Assembly (NCBI GenBank): GCA_008477525.1
Contig: SPDT01000009.1
Span: forward strand, 1,240,001 to 1,304,000
Origin: Hypomyces perniciosus
Taxonomy: Eukaryota; Ascomycota; Sordariomycetes; Hypocreales; Hypocreaceae
Direction: 5' to 3'
DNA length: 64,000 bases
Shown: one piece after another, positions 47,201 through 57,785 of the stretch
Layout: each line of letters begins with the position of its first letter
Position numbering within the stretch: position 1 is the first letter of the stretch
Translations under genes and position numbers: made by a program
The notes under the pieces: generated by a model
Databases searched by the model: none
The model's input: only the letters and a program-made list of their open reading frames with translations
Told to the model about the DNA's origin: nothing

Positions 47201-49695
47201 TATCATCCAAGAACACCAAGAACATGTTCTCGGCGCCGACGCTGGGCGCGACGCTGGAGAAGTGGTTGAAGCGCTGGGATGAGGGCGTGGACGAGCGGCA
47301 CATAGACCCCGACGCGACATTTGTTGATATTGGCCGGCAACTCTCACCGAGCAAGACCGGCAGCATTGCACATAGCGTCTTCTTGTGGAGGCGCTGCTGC
47401 CTCGATAGGATCTGGCACTCGCGGCGCACATAGAGCAGGGCAAATAATAACGGCGCGGCGTCGCGGCACGGAAAGCCATACGTCACTAAGACCGAGTATC
47501 CCTGGGTGACATTCCGCGATGCCATGGGCCTTACAATAGCGACCGGGCCGCACAGCCAGGAGTTTAAGCTCGGTCTGGTATATAGCCAATACTATAACCT
47601 AATTAAGGCACCGTTTAACTCGGCCAAGGTATATCCATTCCAGTCCCGCAACACCGAGTCTCTGGCCCTCGACCCCGGGTACCTTATTGCGCAGAACCAA
47701 TTGACGCGTGGGCTGCACAAACATATAAACACGCTGGTCCTTGGCTATCAACTGAGCAAAATGCGAGTGGATATAAACGTGCCGGCCGCTGCGGCGGAAG
47801 GGCCAGTCAATGGGGCGCCGTTCGCATATAGTGTCCGAGCAGAGGACCGGGTCTCGATTACGCTCCTCCGCCGCATTGCCGAGGTCTCTCGCGAGCGGCA
47901 GCAAGACCAGACGGATCAGGCGGCAGCTGAGGCGCCGTATTTTGCCATCCCCTCGCAGGACATGGCCGGGTTCCTCCGGGCATCGGTTAACAGGCAGTGC
48001 TTCCTGTTCGAGTTGATCAGATCGGCCACATCGCTCAAGTTCTCGCTCCCTAAGACGGCAGTGATGTTAGTGGCGCTTAGGGGCCTTCGGTTCTCATACA
48101 CATCGGCCTTGATGTCGTTGGAAGGCGTGCTGTATAGGGATAGGTGGAAGACGACGCAGCGCCACGTTACGCCTGCCGGCGAGGCGCAGGAGAGCGAGGT
48201 AGAGAGCGAGGTAGAGCGCGAGGGCCTGGGCATCTGGCAGAGCTCGCAGGACCACGGCTTTGGTTGGTGGATGGCAGGCAAGTTCGACTGGGCCGAGTGG
48301 CGGTTCCGGGAGGAAACGGGCGACCGCATCATGACGGGCAACGACTTGCTACGGCAGGACTACAAGAAGCAGTGGCGGGTGCTGAGAGACATACGGGACA
48401 TCCACTTCCGGCTCTGGCAGGCGCAGCGGTGGGCGGCGAAGCACTCTGTGGACAGTCAGCCGGGGGCCAGGGTTGTCTGGCTAGAGTATCTGCATAGCAC
48501 GGTGGTGGAGTCATTCGACCGTAATGTATGGAAGGAAGCGCGCAAGTCGATTAAGTAGAAGACTGGGCCGGGGATCAACGACGAGGCCCGTTTGGCGTAC
48601 CCGGATAGCCGGCCGCCAGCATACTGCTACGACGCGATGGCTACGCTATTCCACGACCGGGCACGCGACATATCGCACTCGCGACCGCACTTCGTTACAG
48701 GCAACAAGCTCCGATCGAGCAACCCGCGGGTGCTGTTCGAGGACCTCTTCTCGCCACAGACACGGGAGACATCGGTGGGGAAACGGGCGGGGTGGGAGAG
48801 CCGGCCATATCGGATAGCGGTGAGGCGGGCAATGGAGCTGGTGACGGAGATTTTAGGGTGGAAGGCGGCGCGGGCTTGGTATGAGCAGCTCTACGTGCTC
48901 GTGGTGACGATGCACTGGGTGTTGCCGTGGCCGTCGAAGCAGTCGCTCATCGACTCGATAAAGGAGAACCGGGGCGCGGGGAAGCACCGGCAACACATAT
49001 GGGCACCGATTCTATACCGACCGGCTTTGTGCCCGTTCGGCGAACTGGAGCCGATGCAGCCGCCGCCGACAGTGCGGGTGGAAGACGAGGTGGCGTTTGT
49101 GTCTATGTCAACGCTTCTACATAACAGCATATACAGCCAGGGCATTACGGGCACGAGACAGGGCCAACGACGGCGGGGCGATGGCAGATCCTGGTCGACA
49201 GGTGATATTCTGGAGACGGTCAAGTTAACGATCACGATGGCCAAGCTGGACATTGGGCGGGGGGTGGCGCCGGGGACGAACGGGCTCATCTATCCGATTG
49301 TAGAGCTAGGCCAACCACCGCAGTTGCGGCTCGTGAGGCTTATCCGCGACAAGACAGCACCGGAACTTGAAAGGCTATTCACGACGTTGGTAGAGGCGAC
49401 GACAATGTCTGGGCTGGACCAGGACAACGCCATCGACGCAGCGCTCGAGCGGCTTAGCAGCGAGCAGGCCGACAGCGGGCAGGCTGCCGGTTTACACGAT
49501 ACCAAGGGCTCGAGGGCAGAGAATAATACTAATAATAAGACAACAACGGAAATACAGAGACCAAAACGCCAAAAGAATATAACAAACTATACAGAGCACA
49601 TTTCATCCAATATAAGCTCTAGCCCAAATACCACAGCTTCCAACGTATCTGCGGCATCCTATCGGCCCCTGAAGAGGGCGAGGCGCACAATTTAA
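44257..49695 (+). pseudogene. Very long single-frame gene (1,813 codons) of unknown, probably mobile-element origin, broken by seven stops
   Basis: One reading frame runs 5,439 bp from ATG to a final TAA with no frameshift and only seven internal stops: TAG at 44719, 45943, 46180, 47431, 48556; TAA at 45160 and 45820. Each could come from CAG or CAA by one C to T change in CpA context. The predicted protein begins with MSQNHPDKGGRPRKYNLK (AT-hook-like core GRPRK, then a basic Gln-rich bZIP-like stretch). A Pro/Gln/Ser-rich region follows, then a large ordered part (WYPTYHVTLNLTDDVHLGL, PWVTFRDAMGLTIATGP, FSYTSALMSLEGVLYRD, MHWVLPWPSKQSLID) and a basic tail (RPLKRARRTI). GC is high (38 of 60 at 46261-46320), unlike its surroundings. 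I do not recognise the family; no reverse transcriptase, integrase or transposase motif was found. Confidence 0.7.
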
Positions 49696-50329
49696 TGCAT
49701 AGTTATCTAGACAGTTAGTATAGGGTATATAATACATTACGAGAGCGGAAGTTCATACCTGGGCGGTGCCATGCATATAGGATATAAGGTGGCGAGGGGC
49801 GAGAGGTAAACACAGGCGTTGTGTTTATGTCTTGAGCAAAGGAAGTCGCATCAACGCGTCGCGAGTGCTGGCGTGAGGGCTTATAAGCTCTAGGAAGTCC
49901 AGATCATCACGTGATAGATAGGGTTCTAGTTACTATTACTTTAGAGGACGCCGGCCGGCGACTGGGTCGGCCGGACCCAGACTTAAACCTGGACCGACCG
50001 GCCGCGTTATCGGGGCTTCGCCACCCGGGGGGCCGGCCGGCTGGAGAAAGGACATTGTCACTGGGATCATAGCGCTACGTAAGGGCCACCTTTGCTATCA
50101 GTCTCTCCTGTGGCGCTGTGTTTATAAAAACGAAGTTAGGTGGGGCCTGTTAGAAATAAGAAAGATCCCTAATACAAATACGTTATGCATACTTCACAGA
50201 ATACATTGTAGGTAGAGGTGAAATCCGACATAATAACATTAGCCGCTCATTGCCGAAATAGGGTACACTTTGGTAGACTAGACCTAGTATCGCAACAGTA
50301 CTATAATAAGTTAATAACCGCCACGAATA
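49696..50329. other. GC-rich palindromic spacer
   Basis: Follows the long frame. At about 49949-50045 GGCCGGC-type words recur on both strands (GGTCGGCCGGACC, GACCGACCGGCC, GGCCGGCCGGC), able to fold into a strong hairpin. It could be the terminus of the preceding element. No gene is seen. Confidence 0.4.
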
Positions 50330-51779
50330 TAATAGTAGGGCTACGTCCTGCCCACTGCCTTGTATAGTGTGGAAGCATGGTGGCCCGGACACGAACGCCA
50401 ATCACAGAACAACCCGACCGAACAAGTAAACACAGGGGTCACCGGGTTGGTAGACAAGATAGACAAGGCCTTCAAAACCGCGGCAAGGGCAGTCCTTCCG
50501 ACTTGGAAAACCACACATGTACCCATCCTGCACAGGGAATCTGGAATTCCCCCGGCCAGCGTTGCCCTGGCCCAGACCCGACTCAGATGCGCAGCGAGAT
50601 TCGCGGGGCTAGATCGAGACCACCCGGTCAGCCAACGCATCGACAAAAAACTCCCTCCCCGGATGCCACAAACCAGACTTCAGCGCACCGCGGCCCTAGT
50701 CGGCAGGACCATCAGACCCACGCTATTCGCCAAGAAGTCCCCCTGTGTGATCCCCGGCCCGGACCTGAGGGGCAAGGGCAAGACAGCAGCGGCAAGAAGA
50801 CACCTAGAAATGCTAGAGTCCCTCCCTCCTTCTACGATCGTGGCGTACTCCGACGGATCCCAGATCGAGGGAAACTCGGGCTGGGGCGCAGTCATATACC
50901 ACAAGGCAAGAGCAACTACGAACTTCGGCCGCCTAGGCAATGCCGAGGTGTACGACGCCGAGGCGCAGGCCTCCCTGAAGGCCATGGAACTAGTAGCAAG
51001 GCTCACAGAAGAAGATCGCTCGGTTCAAAGAGCCCTCTTCTTCCTGGATAACTCAGCGGTGGTCGATGGGCTGCTTGGCAACCCCCCCCCCCCATCCGTG
51101 CAAGGAGCGTACATACGCTTCCAGAAACTGGCACAGAGCATCCTCCCCTGTACGACCCACGTCTTGTGGGTGCCAGGACACGAGGACGTCATAGGCAACG
51201 AACAGGCCGACCGGCTTGCCAAACAAGGCGCCGCCCTCCCCGCCGTCCAGCAGAATTGGGCGACAATCACGCACATCAAAAGATGGGTGAAAGAAAAGAT
51301 CGCCGAAGTACAAGAACGAGACTGGCTTGCCAAAATTCCGGACTGCTACGAACGCTGGGGACTCGGGGTCCCAAGGTCCCCCCCAGAGCTGAAACTCCCG
51401 CGCCCCGTCCTACACAGGTTGCTGGCGGAGAGGTCGGGACACGGCGACTTCCAAGAATACCACGAACGTTTCGGACACGACGCGAGACCCGTCTGCAGAT
51501 GCGGCGAACCCAGGGAACAAGGCCACTTCGCGGAATGTAGGATGGTTAGACCCTTCCTACCGGACATCCCACCGGGGGAGACCCCCCTCTCACACCTACT
51601 TGGGCCCTCAGGAAGCAAGGACTTCCAGAAACTAGTGGAGGAGACGAACCCATATGGCCCCCCTTTAACTGAATCAGATTGACACCTCACAATTGACCCT
51701 CTTTCCTTTGTAAATTGAAATTTAGCGAACGGCGGCCTTGAGCCGCTGGCTCCTAACGTCCTATTGCCCAGATGTGGAT
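50330..51779 (+). mobile_element. 5'-truncated Tad/I-like LINE with open RNase H region
   Basis: An open frame to 51682 encodes the C-terminal part of a LINE polyprotein. It has the linker after the reverse transcriptase (ALYSVEAWWPG, HRESGIPPAS), an RNase H domain (AYSDGSQIEGNSGWGAV with its first Asp, AEAQASLKAMEL with Glu, FLDNSAVVDGL with Asp, VPGHEDVIGNEQAD) and a terminal zinc knuckle-like CRCGEPREQGHF. The reverse transcriptase itself is missing, as in typical 5' truncation. There are no stops and GC is high, so it is recent or escaped RIP. A run of twelve C lies inside the coding region (51082-51093). The 3' tail reaches about 51779. Confidence 0.85.
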
Positions 51780-52450
51780 TTATGTAACTAGCTTAATTAG
51801 TGGACGCAAATAGTAAAACAAACAAAACAAACAAACAAACAAACCTAATAGTAGGTCATTTAGTGGATATGGAATTAGGAAGATGAAAAAGGAGACTGGG
51901 GGATAAAGGAACGTTAAGGAAATGGGATATAATAGCAGTAAGAAAAAGCAGGAGAAAATAAAAGGGGACGGCGAATAAGTATATTGGTGACATGAATAGG
52001 TTTGGGTGTTGTATAGATGTTGGATTGTGGAAGCTTTATATGCGCTTGCCAATCGTGAGATAGAGGTGGGTGGTAATATGATGTTGATGATGATGCCCAT
52101 CTCGGAGCAGATTAGCCAGAATATAAGTTGGGGCTTATCCATTGGGACCCCTGGAAGGGATGGAAGGGAGCATAACGGGAACAATGATGCATGCTGGGTT
52201 GGTTCGGCTACGACTTGCCGACAACGTGCCAGCGATTCGGCCGGAGGATCGTGGTGTCTGCGTGGAGTGGCTCCAATCCATTGGCTTCCCCCCAGTCCGA
52301 CGAGCAATAGATTACAATTAAAAAGAACTGGGAGGAGTTCCTAGCTGCAACCTCATCCCCCCGTCGTGGCTCCCTACCGACCACGGCGCACCGGCAGCGT
52401 CGAGCAATTCAGCACGCGTCCTGGGATGGGGTAGATGGACTAGAGGCATT
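51780..52450. other. Repeat-island spacer with AAAC microsatellite
   Basis: Contains (AAAC)n at about 51817-51845. A minus-strand frame (51780-52307) is open but very hydrophobic and low-complexity, most likely a by-product of purine-rich sequence. No gene is called. Confidence 0.4.
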
Positions 52451-52481
52451 ATCGGAGCGATGGCCAGCTGCGGCCAGGCTG

Positions 52482-53240
52482 GTGCTGAACCAGGAGGCAG
52501 AAGGACAGGAAGGTCGAGTATTCGAGTCCCTAGCAGCTAGGTGGCTGCTGGGGAGAAGGCGACGTTTCCAATTAATGTGGACGAGGATGGTATGCTCCCT
52601 CGTCTATAATATACGACACGCAGGAAAGCTGAGGGATATGGGGCTATCGCTCAGCGAAGACCAGAGAAAGTGCTTTCGCGATGTAGCATCGATATCATTA
52701 TCGTCAGATGTGTACGAGCTATTGGAACTACAGGAAGCAGTCAAGGCGCTGCTGATGGCGACGATTGCGCACGGGTCAAGCGCGACAAGGAATAATGCAG
52801 CGCTCTGGGAGGACGGCTATCTTGGTGCAGTCTGCTGTATCGGGCGAAGAGGAAGCTAATAACCTTATTAGCCGCAGCCAGTTTAAAGAGATTATCCTGC
52901 TAATAAAGATTGATATACGGGATCGCGTAGAGGCAATAAGCCATTACAGCAAAGTGATGGTTCTTAATGGAGTATTTAGGAATTGGAAAGGTAAAGAGAG
53001 CTGGGTGGCAAAAGTTTAGGCTGACCTCAACAGAGTTAATAATGAGTGGCTTAACGCGGAGTCTAGGACCCGGCCAGATAACAGATTGGATCAGAGGGAT
53101 TGCTTGTCAGAGCCTCAGAGGTATAGGTCTAGATGCTCATGTATATAGGGGAAGGGAGATAGAAGTTTTTGGGTGGGATGGTAGGAATAGTTATGTATAA
53201 TATAGGGAGGCTTTAGTAGCAGTTAGGGAAAGCATAGAGA
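52482..53240 (+). pseudogene. Fragment of an unknown repeat-associated protein
   Basis: A + strand frame (52482-52859) reads RVFESLAARWLLGRRRRFQLMWTR and KLRDMGLSLSEDQRKCF. It then shifts frame near 52800 into SAVSGEEEANNLISRSQFKEI and, after another break, a frame ending GREIEVFGWDGRNSYV. The piecewise similarity of style and frame changes suggest a decayed gene. The family is not recognised and there is no credible start. Confidence 0.4.
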
Positions 53241-53640
53241 GAAGATTATCTTTATAAGGCAGGGGAGAGGGTAGCGGCATATATAATACTGAGAGAACGG
53301 TGGAACCAAGGATCAATCACTAAAGCATCAATACTAACTCATAAGCCCAAGCGCTATTTATGTCCTAATCCACGGATGTTCGGTTTTTGAAAGGGAAGGG
53401 GAGATAAGCAGGAAGGCGAATGGTCTTATATGCTCTGATATATTAACACCAAAACACCAAAAAAGAAACACGAAACATACAACAGCCGGTGTTCGCCAGT
53501 GGTCACCCACCTGACTACTAATCTGCCGGTTAGTGGCTTGTCTATGGGGGAGCGGACGGGACCCCGAATTTTCCACTACCTATGGTCGTATGTGCCTGAT
53601 GATAACCTCAGGCAACTCATATACCGCGTTGATATGTATA
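53241..53640. other. Unassigned repeat-island DNA
   Basis: No recognisable gene, RNA or repeat boundary. It separates the unknown fragment from a LINE piece. Confidence 0.35.
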
Positions 53641-54005
53641 TTGACATGTAGATGCGGGCCTGTTCGATCAAGCCGAACAAGACCCTTCAGACCGATCCCT
53701 TCGGGGGCAGCCGGTCTTATAGGCAATCTTGAAAAGCCCTCTAAGGCAGCTGCCCGGGCAGTTGTCCCGGCGTGGAGAACAACGCCTATTCCAATCTTAC
53801 ACAGGGAGTCTGCAATCCCCCCAGCCTTAGTGGCTTTAGCACAAGTACGGATAAGGACTGCGGCAAGGATCGCGAGCCTCGACCAGAGACACCCTATCCT
53901 AGCTGCGACGAAGTACCTTGTAGATCTCGTAGAACGTTGCCATATAAAACGAAAATACGCTAATGAAGACAGGGGGTGGATCTTTAAGATAATATATAAG
54001 CAACA
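53641..54005 (+). pseudogene. LINE fragment (linker between reverse transcriptase and RNase H)
   Basis: The frame reads KAAARAVVPAWRTTPIPILH, then RESAIPPALVALAQVRIRTA, closely parallel to the same region of the LINE at 50330-51779 (KTAARAVLPTWKTT, HRESGIPPASVALAQTRLR). It ends abruptly and is followed by a different LINE copy in another frame, so it is a truncated or chimeric insertion. Confidence 0.7.
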
Positions 54006-54017
54006 AGATCTACCCAA

Positions 54018-56177
54018 TTTATAGGCAGGACTGAGAGAATTTCGCATGCAGCGGAAACATATAGCCTGCTTCCGACTAACCACTTCGGAGCTCGAAAACA
54101 ACGATCGTCTGAATAGGCGCTCCTGCTATTACAGGAACAGGTGTATGCCGCCTGGCGAGGCCGACGAGCCCTCAGTTTGGTGAGCTTCGACGTGAAAGGA
54201 GCGTATAACGGCGTCTGCAAAGAGAGATTGATTCAACGGATGAGAGCTCGTGGCATACTGGAGAAGCTACTTCGATGGATTGAGGCCTTTTGCTCGCAGC
54301 GCACAGCGACAATCCAAGTCAATAGACAGACGGCTAAGACGCGAAGTCTGCCACAAGCAGGCCTGCCTTAAAGCTCCCCTCTATCCCCGATCTCATTTCT
54401 CTTCTTTAATGCAGATCTAGTGCAACGGTATATTAACTGCCATAAAGGAGCAATAGCTTTTATGGATAACTTTATGGTATAGGTTATAGGACCGACGGCT
54501 TAAAGTAACCGCGAGGGCATCAAAGCTATTATTAAAGATACGCTAGAGTAGGAAAAGAGAAGCAGCGCAACTTTTAAAGCAAATAAAACAGCAATTATAT
54601 ACTTTACTTGGAAAAAGTATAAAAGCGATATAGAACCCTTTACTATTAAAGGACGAATTGTTAAGCTGAAAAAGAGCGTTAAGGTCCTAAGAGTAATTAT
54701 AGACTTTAGACTTAAATATAAGGAGTATATTGCGGAAGTAGCCTTTAAGGGCCTACAGGCCGCGATAGAGCTGAAACAACTAAGGAATATATCCCTATCT
54801 ACAGTACGGCAGCTGTTTACAGCTACCATATCCCCAGCAGTAGATTACGCTTTTAATATATAGATGCACGCAGTTAAGGATAAGGTCGCGGGGCCTATTA
54901 ACTGGGTCTAAAGGGTAGGTGCATAAGCTATTACCGGGACGTTCCTTAAGGTAGCGACAAGCGTGGCGGAAGCGGAGGCTCATATTGCCCCTATATAAGA
55001 ATGGTTATAGAGGAAGGCAATTAAAATATGGACAGGTATCCACACATTGCCCGAAACTAACCCTCTCTGTCAAACAACCTCTCGCATCCGAGCATTTAAG
55101 AGATCCCACCAGTCGCCGCTCTACCAAGTGACAATAGCGCTTAGGGATATAGAGATGGAAAAGCTAGAGACCATTAACCCATTCACATTGGCACCATGGG
55201 AAGAACGTATGTATGCTATCGCCGATGAAACATTATCAGCTAAGGCAGATATAGGATAGGCCATCCGTGTGGCAGTCAGCAGCTCAGCGCGGAACGAGCT
55301 AGTGGGAGTAGGAGGAGCCATCCAAATTCCGGCATCCGTATACGGCGGCCCGAAGGCCGAGACCTTCTCCTTCACACTAGGCAAGAGAACAGAACAAAAC
55401 CCTTACAGCGGAGAACTAGCAGCGATAGTATACGCTTTAAGACAACACCTACTAAGGGTTAAACACTAGAACATTGCGCTGCTAATAAATAATAAAGCAG
55501 CCATACTCACGCTCAAACAGCCGCACTAATAGTCAAGATAAAAATACATCTAATATATCTATAACTCGATTAAAGGGTTACATGAAAACGGGAATACAGT
55601 AATAGCCTTATAGATTCCTATAAGTAAAGAAAACGAACTGCTTAAGCGAGCTAAAGAATAAGTACGGCAGGCCACCTAACAGGGTGCTACCCAGCAACTT
55701 CAGTTCCCTAGGATGCAATCGACAACGCTTAACTTAATACAGTTATAGCAGCGAAAGGATAAGTGCTTACCGGATAATATCGGAAAGCATTCTAAGAGAA
55801 TAGATAAAGCGCTTCTAGGAAAGCATATACAACTACTTTACAATAATCTATCGCGGAACGAATCTAGTGTGTTTTCTTAACTCAGGACAGGTATAATAAG
55901 ATTAAATGACTACCTTTTTTAAATTAATGCCGCACCGTCAGATCAGTGCGAATGCGGATATGAAAGGGAGATGGTAGACCACTTTCTGTTCCAATACAGA
56001 AGGTAGATAATATACTAAAAAGAGATACTCTAATGCACAGAAACACAGAGAGGCAACATCTCTTTCTACTTAAGAGGAAAGTCGCTGTCAGATAACGATA
56101 AATGGACACTAAACCTAAAAGCAGTGCGAGCGATAATCCAGTTCGCGATGGCCACAGGCCGACTAAATGCAAATTAA
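54018..56177 (+). pseudogene. Degenerate Tad/I-like LINE: reverse transcriptase, RNase H and zinc knuckle
   Basis: One frame with many TAG/TAA stops encodes, in order: an upstream block (TERISHAAETYSLLPTNHFG), reverse transcriptase motif A (SFDVKGAYNGV), motif B (QAGLPxSSPLSPISFLFFNA with one stop) and motif C (AFMDNFMV). The second catalytic Asp of motif C is Asn here. The thumb region follows (LRNISLSTVRQLF, SPAVDYAFNIW), then an RNase H-like region (AVSSSARNELVGVGGAI, YSGELAAIVYAL) and a terminal CECGYEREMVDHFLF knuckle. It ends at TAA 56175-56177. Stops fall where Gln or Trp codons would be expected, pointing to RIP. It is not functional. Confidence 0.85.
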
Positions 56178-56530
56178 CGGCGGGGGATGAACCCGCACCT
56201 CTAACCCACTAACCCACTTTATAGCCGACCTAACCCACACTCATTACCTTGTGGCATAAACAGCAGGCAACGCTTCAGTCGCCGAAGATAGGACGCTGAA
56301 CCCTTGTAGAATCGCCTCCAAGCTGGCTTGCTAATAAAACATTACTAAACCACGGGAACACATAGAAAGACACAAGACTTGCAAGACATGATGGACAGAA
56401 GAAGGATACTGCATGGGCTTTCGGGAGACATGACAAACTTGAGAAACACACATATACACTAGCTAAAGTTGCCCTTTCGGCTTAGCCGCCGGGCGTTAAT
56501 AAATTGTATTGTATTGTATTGTATCATATA
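56178..56530 (+). mobile_element. LINE 3' untranslated region and TTGTA tail
   Basis: After the LINE stop, a conserved 3' segment (CTAGCTAAAGTTGCCCTTTC, then a CGGC hairpin GCTTAGCCGCCGGGC) leads into tandem TTGTA units at about 56502-56525. This is the kind of short-repeat tail left by target-primed reverse transcription. Confidence 0.75.
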
Positions 56531-56584
56531 AAAGGGAACAGTAAGAAACAGCCGAAAGTCGCTCCAAACTCTCTATTAATAGAA
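56526..56584 (+). repeat. 57-bp direct repeat, copy 1
   Basis: ATCATATAAAA...CTCTATTAATA matches 57656-57714 with few differences (shared AAGAAACAGCCGAAAG core). It starts right after the LINE tail. Confidence 0.65.
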
Positions 56585-56767
56585 AAAAACCTAAGATCCA
56601 TAAGCGCTATATTTTAAAGTTGTGTTTCTGACTTTCAGGAGTAAGCCGGATCAAAATCCTAATTTATAACATTAAAAAGCTATAAATGGCTTTTGTTAGG
56701 CTAACGTTAGAGAACAACCTGCCAAGCTTTGTTGTATAGTATTAATAGTGGCTATAGCAGGCAGCAG

Positions 56768-56831
56768 TCTGGTCCATGCCCAGAGAGTTTCTAAAAACGC
56801 AAATAGCGGACACTGGTTTCGGCCGCTACTG
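56768..56831 (-). repeat. TIR-like element end, copy 1
   Basis: The last 26 bases (56806-56831) are nearly the reverse complement of 57489-57514; reading outward-in they begin CAGTAGCGGCCGAAA and contain GTGTCCGC. Similarity extends about 40 bases further inward (TTTCTA, CCATG words). TA follows directly, as in Tc1/mariner/pogo insertions. Confidence 0.55.
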
Positions 56832-57333
56832 TACATATGAGCTACAGTAAAAGGCGAAAACAGTGTCCTATGCTTTCTTGTTTAATTATTTTAGCAGCGG
56901 CAACTTCTAACCATATGTGGCTTTGCAGCCCTACTCAGATTGTACACTAATGTACTGTTTGAGGGTGCTATAACAAGCGACAAAAAGCCAATTCTGGCTT
57001 CTCTATCCCTTCTTCCGAGGCAGCGATAGAGCAGCCAGTTTCAGCTTGTTACATAATAACCGTGTAAATCACATCGTCGCACCGAACTGATGCTTCAACT
57101 GTATGTAAGATTCAAGACGATTGTCCTCCCTAAGCCAGAAAAATGACAGTGTGTTTCAATAACCTGTTCTGGCTATTGTTAGACCCTGTAACTTTATTAC
57201 CCCGCCATACAAACAGGCAGCACAAAGCCACCTGTGCCACATCGGATTCTTATTCAATTAACTTAACTGGGGGACACTAATTCCGCCATTTACTGTACCA
57301 AGTTCTGTGCCTTTCCCAGACTTATGGGTACAT

Positions 57334-57422
57334 ACAATTACAATTTATTTATTAACGCCCGGCGGCTCTAGCCGAAAGGGCAACTTTAGCTAGTGTACAT
57401 ATGTGTTTCTCAAGCTTTGTCG
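57334..57422 (-). mobile_element. Inverted fragment of LINE 3' end
   Basis: The reverse complement reproduces the 3' tail at 56431-56515: GAGAAACACA, CTAGCTAAAGTTGCCCTTTC, GCCGCCGGGCGTTAATAAAT. It is a short 5'-truncated insertion of the same LINE family on the minus strand, ending in ATTGTAATTGTA. Confidence 0.75.
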
Positions 57423-57488
57423 TGTATCCTAAAGCCTATATAGTTTCCTTCTCCTGTTTATGCAATTTTGCGCTCCTATGGGTACATA

Positions 57489-57556
57489 CAGTAGCGGCCG
57501 AAATGAGTGTCCGCATTTTGTATGTATAGAAAGTTTCCAGGCACAGACCATGCTTC
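57489..57556 (+). repeat. TIR-like element end, copy 2
   Basis: Begins CAGTAGCGGCCGAAATGAGT after TA and continues GTGTCCGC, then GAAAGTTTCCAGGCACAGACCATG. It is inverted relative to 56768-56831 and parallel to 57718-57785. Confidence 0.55.
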
Positions 57557-57655
57557 TAGTTTCCGTAGCCGATACTTTTATGAACACAGCCTAATCGTGC
57601 TCTGTTATGTACAGAATAATGTTTACCTAATATTACATTAGACGAATTTCGCCAT

Positions 57656-57785
57656 TATCATATAAAAAAGGAACGGCAAGAAACAGCCGAAAGCCACTAT
57701 AAACTCTTTATTAATACAGGGTCGACCGAAACAAGTGTCCGCCTATTTTGGTGCAGAAAATTGCCCAGAGCACAAACCATGTGTG
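57656..57785 (+). repeat. 57-bp direct repeat copy 2 followed by TIR-like end copy 3
   Basis: 57656-57714 repeats 56526-56584. Immediately after, 57718-57742 (GTCGACCGAAACAAGTGTCC...) and the next 40 bases match the TIR-like end at 57489. A weaker version (GGCGGCCGAAAATAGTGTGC) is at 59525-59544. Confidence 0.55.

Noticed and set aside
44719..48558. Seven in-frame TAG/TAA codons as evidence of stop-codon reassignment or readthrough
   Set aside because: Neighbouring genes use standard stops, and all seven fit Gln codons hit by RIP-type C to T changes in a repeat-island setting.
50377..51540. Arg/Pro-rich alternative frames within the LINE RNase H region
   Set aside because: They overlap the RNase H coding frame, and their composition is typical of out-of-frame translation of GC-rich sequence.
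51780..52307. Minus-strand 175-codon hydrophobic frame
   Set aside because: Composition is dominated by purine-rich microsatellite DNA on the other strand; no start context, domain or homologue-like motif.
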